Of a stretch of 6,905 nucleotides of DNA, positions 1 through 6,700 are shown piece by piece. Both the position numbers and the translations under genes were made by a program. Positions within the stretch are counted from its first letter, which is position 1, and every line of letters starts with the position of its first letter. The DNA is from Porticoccus sp. (GTDB lineage Bacteria > Pseudomonadota > Gammaproteobacteria > Pseudomonadales > Porticoccaceae). The DNA lies in assembly GCA_023263825.1 (NCBI GenBank), contig JALQUJ010000206.1, positions 1-6,905 of the forward strand. Reading direction: 5' to 3'. The notes below the pieces were generated by a model. That model made no database searches. It was given only the letters and a program-made list of their open reading frames with translations, and was not told the origin of the DNA.

Positions 1-2
1 TT

Positions 3-194
3 CCTGCCGGCTATGCCACTGATGATCGGTTAGATCTTGGTGCTTGGGTCAGTGATCAGCGCGTTGATCGACACTATGAACATATGCCCAAGGAAAAAGT
101 TGAAAAGCTCGATAAGCTGGATTTTTTCTGGGGAGCCTGGAATAACACATCCCAAGTGTTATTTGTCCCTAAAAAGGGAGGCGACCTAAGATAG
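3..194 (+). CDS. Helicase-associated (HA) domain repeat protein, 3' end only
   Basis: Partial gene cut by the left window edge; the last 63 codons are visible, read in frame from base 3 to a TAG at 192-194. The peptide holds the second half of one HA repeat: a D-D-R-L-D-LGAWVSDQR core, then a helix with KVEKLDKL and the closing aromatic FFW. A short polar tail follows (TSQVLFVPKKGG). By hand alignment about 24 of 58 positions match the last repeat and tail of the complete gene at 359-1081, including the LG-x-WV-xx-QR core, EKLDKL and the FV tail. The two are therefore probably tandem paralogues. HA domains (Pfam family 'Helicase associated domain') are thought to bind nucleic acid, but no helicase part is visible here and the missing N-terminus could contain anything. 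Function unknown. Confidence 0.8.
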   Translation, partial: PAGYATDDRLDLGAWVSDQRVDRHYEHMPKEKVEKLDKLDFFWGAWNNTSQVLFVPKKGGDLR

Positions 195-220
195 GGTTCG
201 CCTATTCTTTTTCTGAATAG
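190..220 (+). terminator. Weak candidate intrinsic terminator after the first HA-domain gene
   Basis: ATAGG at 191-195 pairs with CCTAT at 201-205 around a GTTCG loop. Five T follow at 208-212. The stem starts inside the stop codon region of the upstream gene. The right arm can instead pair with a downstream copy: CTATTC 202-207 with GAATAG 215-220, so two hairpins compete. The stem is short, so termination is uncertain. The rest of the 195-358 gap is AT-rich, and I see no convincing promoter in it. Confidence 0.35.
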
Positions 221-358
221 CGGCTATTTTCTTCAGCTTTTTGTCCTAAATACAGTTAGAATGGCGGACTTGATTTGAATTCCATAAATTTTTTAACCCA
301 TTGTCTTCGTCGTTTTAGAACCTCGCTGGAGCTTTAGGGAAGCGGAAACGATTACACT

Positions 359-1081
359 ATGTCTATAACACTTCTTGACGAAAAACTATTAGCAACAGAA
401 TCAACGCCATGGGAAACGTGGTATGAGCTCATGGCGGACTTTAGGGCAAAGAATGGCCATTGTTTGGTGCCATATTTTTATATGACGGAAGATGGTCATG
501 ACCTTTACCGTTGGGCGGTAAAGAAGCGTCACGACTGGACCTGGGGAGAACTTGCCGAAGAACAAATTCGTTTGCTTGATGAGTTGGATTTTATCTGGGA
601 GCAACAGGATGACCCTTGGGAAAAGGGTATAGCTGAATTGATGATTTACAAGGCAGAACATGGTGATTGTTTGGTGGATGGGGAGTATAAGACTAAAGAT
701 GGTTACGAGTTGGGTTTCTGGGTTGCGACACAACGCATTTTTGATGGCAACTATCCCAGAGAAAAATACCATCGCTTGAAGAAATTGGGGTTTGTTTGGA
801 GTCTTCGAGAGTACAACTGGGCGAGAGCTTACAAGGCTTTAGAAGAGTACAAAACAACCCATGGTGATTGTTGTGTACCCAAAGAGTTTATGACGGAAGA
901 CGGTATGGAGCTGGGTTTGTGGGTACAAGAGCAGCGTATCAACCTACACTATAATTATCTTGCCCAAGAACGTATGGAAAAACTTGATAAATTGGGTTTT
1001 GCCTGGGCTGTTGCAGACGATTCCTCGCCAGTTGTATTTGTCGATCGCAGAAAGAAAGATGGTGAGTCTAGGCGGGCATAA
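359..1081 (+). CDS. Stand-alone protein of three helicase-associated (HA) domain repeats
   Basis: 240 residues made almost entirely of three HA repeats at about residues 17-84, 86-151 and 153-219, spaced 67-69 residues apart. Each repeat opens with a Trp (W18, W87, W154) and continues with a helix ending in Y/F-(K/R)-x-x-x-G-(D/H)-C. It then has a T-(E/K)-DG turn, the L-(G/Y)-x-W-(V/A) core, and a last helix closing on F-x-W (F78/W80, F145/W147, F214/W216). Repeats 2 and 3 keep the family's QR (Q125-R126, Q192-R193); repeat 1 has diverged to KKR. There is no signal peptide, membrane segment, helicase motif or nuclease motif. HA domains usually trail a helicase and are presumed to bind nucleic acid, so a cytoplasmic DNA- or RNA-binding role is inference only. 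The ATG at 359 fits because the first repeat begins 16 residues later, but the upstream ribosome site is weak (GGA about 13 bases away). It is probably a tandem paralogue of the gene fragment at 3-194. Confidence 0.85.
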   Translation: MSITLLDEKLLATESTPWETWYELMADFRAKNGHCLVPYFYMTEDGHDLYRWAVKKRHDWTWGELAEEQIRLLDELDFIWEQQDDPWEKGIAELMIYKAEHGDCLVDGEYKTKDGYELGFWVATQRIFDGNYPREKYHRLKKLGFVWSLREYNWARAYKALEEYKTTHGDCCVPKEFMTEDGMELGLWVQEQRINLHYNYLAQERMEKLDKLGFAWAVADDSSPVVFVDRRKKDGESRRA

Positions 1082-1107
1082 AGGTCGCTATATCTTTTCT
1101 GTATATT

Positions 1108-1154
1108 TTAAAAACTAAAAAGGGGTGAAATTATCACCCCTTTTTAGTTTTTAA
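1108..1154. terminator. Bidirectional intrinsic terminator shared by convergent genes
   Basis: A perfect 21-bp inverted repeat, 1108-1128 with 1134-1154, closes on a five-base loop (AATTA). The inner GC-rich stem is GGGGTGA/TCACCCC. It is flanked by an A-run on the left and a T-run on the right, so transcripts from either strand end in a hairpin followed by U residues. It lies 27 bases after the HA-domain gene stop. On the other strand it overlaps the ettA stop codon (1151-1153), so ettA transcription ends practically at its own stop. Confidence 0.9.
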
Positions 1155-2815
1155 TGTTTTAGCCTTTTGTACTTCACTCGCTTAGGCTGTGCATCCTGCC
1201 CCTTTCGTTTAATAAAGTCTTCGTGGTACTCGGTGTAATCTCCTTCAAATAGCACTACTTCACTATCGCCTTCGTAAGCAAGGATGTGGGTGGCGACACG
1301 ATCCAGGAACCAGCGGTCGTGTGAGATAACCATGACACAGCCAGGGAAAGTTTGGATCGCTTCTTCCAGTGCGCGCAGGGTCTCAATATCCAAATCGTTT
1401 GAAGGCTCGTCAAGCAACAGTACATTGGCACCCTGTTTTAGGGTGTTGGCCAGGTGTAACCGGCCACGCTCACCACCAGAGAGTTCGCCCACACGTTTTT
1501 GTTGATCGCCGCCTTTGAAGTTAAAACGGCCAGCATAGGCGCGGGAAGGTACTTCATAGTTGCCAATTTGCAAAATGTCCTGGCCGCCAGAAATTTCTTC
1601 CCAAACAGTTTTGCTGTCGTCCAGGTTTTCTCGACTTTGTTCTACAAAGGCAAGATTGACTGTTTCACCAATGGTGATGGTGCCGCTATCAGGCTGTTCT
1701 GTGCCTGCGATCATCCGAAATAGGGTAGATTTACCAGCGCCATTACCACCAACAATTCCGACAATAGCGCCCTTGGGGATGCTAAAAGAGAGATTGTCGA
1801 TTAATAACTCATCGCCAAAGCTTTTGCTCACCCCATCAAACTCAATCACCTTGTCACCCAGGCGTGGGCCAGGTGGAATATAGATTTCGTTGGTTTCATT
1901 GCGGGTCTGGAATTCCTGTGAATTCATTTCCTCAAAGCGGGCTAAGCGCGCTTTGTTTTTAGCATGGCGGCCTTTGGGGTTCTGCCGTACCCATTCCAGT
2001 TCATGTTTTATTGTGCGCTGGCGGGCATCTTCCTGCTTTTGTTCCAATTCAAGGCGTTGTTCTTTGGTTTCCAGCCATGTGGTGTAGTTGCCCTCGTAGG
2101 GAATACCATGGCCGCGATCCAGTTCCAAAATCCATCCCGCTACATTATCGAGGAAGTAGCGGTCATGGGTGACTGCCACGACAGTTCCTGAAAATTCTTC
2201 CAGGAATTTTTCCAGCCAGAATACTGATTCAGCATCCAGATGGTTAGTGGGTTCGTCGAGCAGAATCATATCGGGCTTGGATAATAATAATCGGCATAGG
2301 GCTACACGGCGTTTTTCACCGCCTGACAGCTTGGTGACGTCCGCTTCCCAAGGGGGAAGACGTAAAGCGTCGGCCGCCACTTCTAATGTGTGATTTAAAT
2401 TGTGAGCATCCCAGGTCTCAATAATATTTTCCAGCTCACCCTGGCGCTTGGCCAATTTATCGAAATCGGCATCGGGTTGTGCATAATCAGCATAAATCTG
2501 ATCAAGCTCTTTTAGGGCATCCACTGCTTCACGAACGCCATCTTCCACATTGCCACGAACATCTTTTTCCGGGTCCAGCTGTGGTTCCTGGGGTAGGTAG
2601 CCTACCTTAATGTCTGGCATAGGCCGTGCTTCGCCCTGAATGTCAGAATCGATCCCCGCCATAATTTTCAACAGAGTAGATTTACCGGCTCCGTTTAGGC
2701 CGAGAACGCCAATTTTGGCACCGGGGAAAAAGGATAGAGAAATATCTTTTAGAATTTCGCGTTTGGGTGGAACTACTTTTCCCACCCGGTTCATGGTGTA
2801 TACGTATTGAGCCAT
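1151..2815 (-). CDS. ettA: Energy-dependent translational throttle protein EttA (ABC-F ATPase)
   Basis: 554 residues, one fewer than the E. coli protein, and colinear with it. EttA is a cytoplasmic ABC-F protein that binds the ribosomal E site and gates the first elongation step according to the ADP/ATP ratio. It has two nucleotide-binding domains. The first has Walker A GLNGAGKST (K45), signature LSGGEKRR (163-170) and Walker B ILLDEPTNHLD with catalytic E188. The second has Walker A GGNGAGKST (K362), signature LSGGERGR (445-452) and LLLDEPSNDLD with E470. Between them, at about 242-322, lies the charged linker that contacts P-site tRNA in this family. The opening MAQYVYTMNRVGK is typical of EttA. 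The start at 2815 has only a weak ribosome site and no obvious promoter. The gene begins 50 bases after the regulator stop on the same strand, so cotranscription is possible. No key residue is missing. Confidence 0.97.
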   Translation of the reverse strand: MAQYVYTMNRVGKVVPPKREILKDISLSFFPGAKIGVLGLNGAGKSTLLKIMAGIDSDIQGEARPMPDIKVGYLPQEPQLDPEKDVRGNVEDGVREAVDALKELDQIYADYAQPDADFDKLAKRQGELENIIETWDAHNLNHTLEVAADALRLPPWEADVTKLSGGEKRRVALCRLLLSKPDMILLDEPTNHLDAESVFWLEKFLEEFSGTVVAVTHDRYFLDNVAGWILELDRGHGIPYEGNYTTWLETKEQRLELEQKQEDARQRTIKHELEWVRQNPKGRHAKNKARLARFEEMNSQEFQTRNETNEIYIPPGPRLGDKVIEFDGVSKSFGDELLIDNLSFSIPKGAIVGIVGGNGAGKSTLFRMIAGTEQPDSGTITIGETVNLAFVEQSRENLDDSKTVWEEISGGQDILQIGNYEVPSRAYAGRFNFKGGDQQKRVGELSGGERGRLHLANTLKQGANVLLLDEPSNDLDIETLRALEEAIQTFPGCVMVISHDRWFLDRVATHILAYEGDSEVVLFEGDYTEYHEDFIKRKGQDAQPKRVKYKRLKH

Positions 2816-2865
2816 TGGATTCAGTTACTTTCAGGTTGTTTAGATGATGGTCATTTTAACGGAAG

Positions 2866-3606
2866 TTAGGGGGCAACAGGAACCGGCTGGTCAAAACCGA
2901 GGTTTCCCATTTCAATACCTCGTCGGAAATCCTCCATATGTTTCTTCATCCATTCTTCGGCTTTGTCAGGATTGTTGTCACAGATAGCGGCATAGATATG
3001 CTGGTGTGCCACTAAAATACGTTCACCGGGGGACAATGCTCGGATAATTTCACCCCAGGCAACGGGATAAAACAATTCATTAAGAGGAGCGCGAGCCAGC
3101 AGCAGGGCACTGTTGTGTGTGGCATTGGCGAGCAGATTGTGAAATTCTATTTCAGCAGCTAATAATGCATCGTGGTCATTCATTACATCACGGGTTAAAA
3201 CCAGATTTTCTGCCAATAGTTGTTTGTCTTGTTTGGTGGCGGTTGTACATGCCAGTTTGCTGGCCAGAGGCTCCAGCCCCATAGCGACCTGCCAAAGCTC
3301 TTCATAGGTAACCTGGTGCATTAACAAGGCAGAGCTCACTGATCGGCCCACGGCATCCGTTTCTGGCAGCGTAACAACTAATCGCTTGCGGTCAGCTCGT
3401 CCTAGAATGCCGCCGTGTTCCAGCAGCCGTATCGCTTCTCTAATAGTGGAACGGGTTACGCCGAACTGTTTAGCTAAATCAGTTTCCGTGGGGAGTAGTT
3501 CGCCCGTTTTTATCTCACCTGAAAGAATGGCATTTCTAATCTTTTCACTGACAACCCGATAGGCCGGCTGGTGGGCAATTTTATCGAAGTTAATATTTTT
3601 GGACAT
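2866..3606 (-). CDS. GntR-family transcriptional regulator, FadR/FCD subfamily
   Basis: 246 residues from the preferred ATG at 3606. Residues about 14-80 form the GntR winged helix-turn-helix, with LLPTETDLAKQFGVTRSTIR and EAIRLLE as recognition region. Residues about 98-230 form an all-helical FCD ligand domain. E152, H156 (in EIEFH), H201 (AHQHI) and H223 (KKHM) fall where FCD proteins bind a metal that helps hold a small carboxylate effector. It is divergent from the acyl-CoA mutase gene, and a FadR-type palindrome lies in the shared promoter region. The inferred role is ligand-responsive control of itself and of the mutase. The frame stays open to a TTG at 3643-3645, adding 13 residues. 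I prefer ATG 3606 because the added residues fall outside the domain, and because the candidate promoter -10 would leave the TTG with a leader of only about 8 bases. The effector cannot be read from sequence; it is probably not long-chain acyl-CoA, since classical FadR uses a different ligand domain. Confidence 0.93.
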   Translation of the reverse strand: MSKNINFDKIAHQPAYRVVSEKIRNAILSGEIKTGELLPTETDLAKQFGVTRSTIREAIRLLEHGGILGRADRKRLVVTLPETDAVGRSVSSALLMHQVTYEELWQVAMGLEPLASKLACTTATKQDKQLLAENLVLTRDVMNDHDALLAAEIEFHNLLANATHNSALLLARAPLNELFYPVAWGEIIRALSPGERILVAHQHIYAAICDNNPDKAEEWMKKHMEDFRRGIEMGNLGFDQPVPVAP

Positions 3607-3659
3607 TTTCCGTAACTCGCAGGCCTTTTCATTTTTGCAGTGCAAGCATAGCAGGATTT

Positions 3660-3665
3660 ACTATA
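3660..3665 (-). promoter_or_regulatory. Candidate -10 element of the GntR regulator promoter
   Basis: On the - strand this reads TATAGT, five of six matches to the sigma-70 -10 consensus. The matching -35 is weak (TTATTG, 17 bases upstream) and lies inside the palindrome at 3666-3694. Predicted transcription would start near 3653, about 47 bases before ATG 3606. Confidence 0.35.
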
Positions 3666-3694
3666 ATTGACATATTGTCCGACAATAAGTCAAT
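3666..3694. promoter_or_regulatory. 29-bp palindromic operator between the GntR regulator and icmF
   Basis: The two 14-base arms are complementary except for one mismatched pair (A3672/A3688) and meet at a single central base, C3680. The inner core ATTGTCCGACAAT (3674-3686) is perfectly symmetric and contains TTGTCCGACAA, which fits the FadR-subfamily operator pattern TnGTnnnACnA. The outer arms are ATTGAC and GTCAAT. It lies in the only gap between the divergent regulator and mutase genes and overlaps candidate -35 elements of both, so bound protein could repress both. The regulator's identity as the binder is inferred from position and family. Confidence 0.85.
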
Positions 3695-3696
3695 AT
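3667..3696 (+). promoter_or_regulatory. Candidate icmF promoter embedded in the operator
   Basis: A perfect -35 TTGACA (3667-3672) is followed after 18 bases by CAATAT (3691-3696), a three-of-six -10 that keeps the important A and final AT. Transcription would start near 3703, giving a leader of roughly 50 bases. Almost the whole promoter lies inside the palindrome, as expected for a repressor-blocked promoter. Confidence 0.4.
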
Positions 3697-3755
3697 TGAT
3701 TGTATGGTTAGTTGTGTAAATGGTTGCGTATGGATGAAAGTCAGAGGTTTTGGTC

Positions 3756-6700
3756 ATGGCCAATGGGGTTAAAACAGTGAATCAAACGAGTAAAACTCTA
3801 AATCAAACAGGTAAAACCGTAAAACCATTGCGTTTTGTAACGGCTGCGTCCCTGTTTGATGGTCATGATGCGGCGATTAATGTAATTCGTCGGTTGATTC
3901 AGGCTCAAGGTGTAGAGGTCATCCACCTGGGGCATAACCGCAGTGTCGATGAAGTGGTTCGCGCGGCGATTCAGGAAGATGCCGATGCCATTGCTATTAG
4001 CTCTTATCAGGGCGGGCATGTGGAATACTTCCGTTATTTGTTGCAGTTGCTCAAGGAGCATGGTGCGGAACACATTCAGATATTTGGTGGTGGCGGCGGC
4101 ACCATAACACTGGAAGAAATTGAGACCCTTGAGAGTGAGGGTATTACCCGTATTTATCATCCCGCCCACGGCATGGATATGGGCTTGGTGGGCATGGTAG
4201 ATGACCTTGTATCACGACTTGATCTCTCCGGTAGAAAAGATAGTCACAGCTTAATGGAAAATAGTCTTGCGGCCACTACAGATACGAGTACACAGGCAGA
4301 TGCTCAAAGCGAAAGCCATATTTCTCAAATGATCACATCCATTGAAAATGGTCTTCTGGCTGATAGTGACCTGGAAAAGTTGAAAGCAGCCTGGGCTAGC
4401 AGAGCTGAAAATAATACTGAAAAGAGTGCTGGAAAGAGTACTGCAAACACGCCGGTCATTGGTATCACCGGTACCGGTGGCTCAGGCAAAAGCAGTGTGG
4501 TAGATGAATTACTGTATCGTTTTTTACAGCAACAGCCAGAAATTCGAATAGCAGTGTTGGCCGTCGATCCTACACGACGGCGCACCGGTGGTGCCCTGTT
4601 GGGGGATCGAATTCGGATGAACAGTCTTGCTTCTCCCAATATCTATATGCGATCCATGGCAACACGCAGGCAGCACCTGGCAACCAGTGAAATGTTGGGT
4701 GATGTCACGCAGTTTTTGAAATCTCAAGATTATGATTTGGTCATCGTAGAAACGGCAGGCATAGGCCAGAGTGATTCTGAAATAGTCGATATGGTGGATC
4801 TGTCCTTGTACATTATGACCAGCGATTACGGTGCGGCAAGCCAGTTGGAAAAAATCGATATGATCGATTATGCCGACATGATTGTGCTGAATAAATTTGA
4901 TAAACGTGGTGCAAAAGATGCATTGAGAGATATTCGTAAACAGTGGAAGCGCAACCACGATACCTTTGAGTTGCTTGAAAAAGATATTCCGGTTTACCCC
5001 GCCATTGCGAGTCAATTTAACGATCCAGGCCTTAATCGTGTCTTTCAGCAGTTGTGTGGTTTTTTGGAAGAAAAGCAATTGTTGAATATTTCTATACAGG
5101 ACGCAGATATTAAAAGTACCGACATCAAAAGTATTGATGTCGATGATGAACTTCCTAATTCTATGGCACTGATTCCACCAAACCGTATTCGCTATTTGGC
5201 CGAAATCAGTGAGCAGGGGCGACAGATACGTCAGCGAAATAATGAGCAAGCCGAACTGGCATCAAAGGCTTACCAGTATTATCAGGTTTTGGCGTCAATC
5301 AATGATGAGCATTTACCCGGAGCCCTAGAGCTTTTTAATGCAACAGAAATGGAAGCCCTATCGCCAGACGAAACATTAATTAAATTACGCCAGAGCTACC
5401 AAAACGCCGTTGCCGAACTAGATGCAACCTCCCTTACCCTGTTAAAACAATGGCCAGAACAGAAAGCCGCTATTGAGCAGGAAAAGTATTCGTACTCGGT
5501 GAGAGGTAAGCAAGTCACCGGGGAAAATTACGTCGAGTCCCTCAGTCACAATAAAGTACCCAAGGTGGCCGCACCGCAATATCAGGATTGGGGTGAGCAA
5601 TTAACCTTTTTGCTGGCGGAAAATTTGCCCGGCAGCTACCCGTATACGGCAGGGGTGTTCCCCTACCGTCGCAGCGGTGAAGATCCCACCCGGATGTTTG
5701 CCGGTGAAGGCACGCCCGAGCGCACGAACAAACGTTTTCATTATCTGTCCCAGGGGCAGCCCGCCACGCGGTTATCAACGGCTTTCGATTCGGTGACGCT
5801 CTATGGTGCCGACCCGGACACTCGCCCCGACATCTGGGGCAAGGTGGGTAATTCCGGTGTGTCTGTGGCGACACTGGACGATATGAAAAAACTCTACTCG
5901 GGGTTTGATCTGTGTTCGCCGACCACCTCTGTCTCCATGACCATCAATGGCCCTGCACCGATGATCCTGGCCTTTTTTATGAACGCGGCCATCGATCAGC
6001 AGGTGGAAATATACCTCAGAGAAAATAATTTATGGGCAGAGGCCGAGCAAAAAATAGCGGACTGGTTTAAGGGGCGGGAGCGCCCCACATACAGCGGCGC
6101 ATTGCCCGAAGGGCACAATGGCTTGGGCTTGGCATTGTTGGGAATAACAGGCGACAAATTGGTGGATGCAGAAACCTACGCTCGAATTAAAAAAGAAACC
6201 CTTGCCACCGTTCGAGGCACTGTTCAGGCCGATATTCTGAAAGAAGATCAGGCCCAGAACACCTGTATTTTCTCCACCAATTTTGCCATGCGCATGATGG
6301 GCGATGTACAGGAATACTTTATCGCCAACAACGTGCGCAATTACTACAGCGTGTCGGTAAGTGGCTACCATATTGCCGAAGCGGGAGCGAATCCCATATC
6401 CCAATTGGCGTTTACCCTGTCCAATGGTTTTACCTTGGTGGAATATTATTTATCACGTGGCATGAAGGTGGACGATTTTGTCCCCAATTTCAGTTTCTTT
6501 TTCTCCAACGGGATGGACCCGGAATATGCCGTGATGGGTCGTGTGGCACGCCGTATTTGGGCCAGAGCCATGAAGGAGCGTTATGGCGCTAATGAGCGCA
6601 GTCAAAAACTGAAATACCATATTCAAACATCAGGTCGCAGCTTGCATGCTCAGGAAATGAGCTTTAATGATATTCGCACCACCTTGCAGGCGCTCTATGC

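Noticed and set aside
401..772. 123-codon open frame on the - strand
   Set aside because: It is antisense to the HA-repeat gene, whose + strand product shows three periodic repeats.
1284..2393. Several 65-107 codon open frames on the + strand
   Set aside because: They are opposite-strand shadows of ettA; the - strand translation matches EttA end to end.
3607..3645. TTG start adding 13 residues to the GntR regulator
   Set aside because: The extra residues are not part of the winged-helix domain, and the likely transcription start would leave only about 8 bases of leader. ATG 3606 is the better start.
3660..3720. The palindrome as an intrinsic terminator
   Set aside because: It lacks a U-run, has only one base for a loop, and sits upstream of two divergent starts, so an operator fits better.
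3798..4169. 123-codon open frame on the - strand
   Set aside because: It is antisense to the B12-binding domain of icmF, whose + strand translation carries the conserved motifs.
4524..5249. 241-codon open frame on the - strand
   Set aside because: It lies wholly inside icmF, antisense to the conserved GTPase domain. Its translation is rich in Ile, His and Cys and shows no recognisable domain.
5542..6404. Two open frames on the - strand (5542-5874 and 6030-6404)
   Set aside because: Both are antisense to the mutase barrel of icmF and have no ribosome site or domain of their own.
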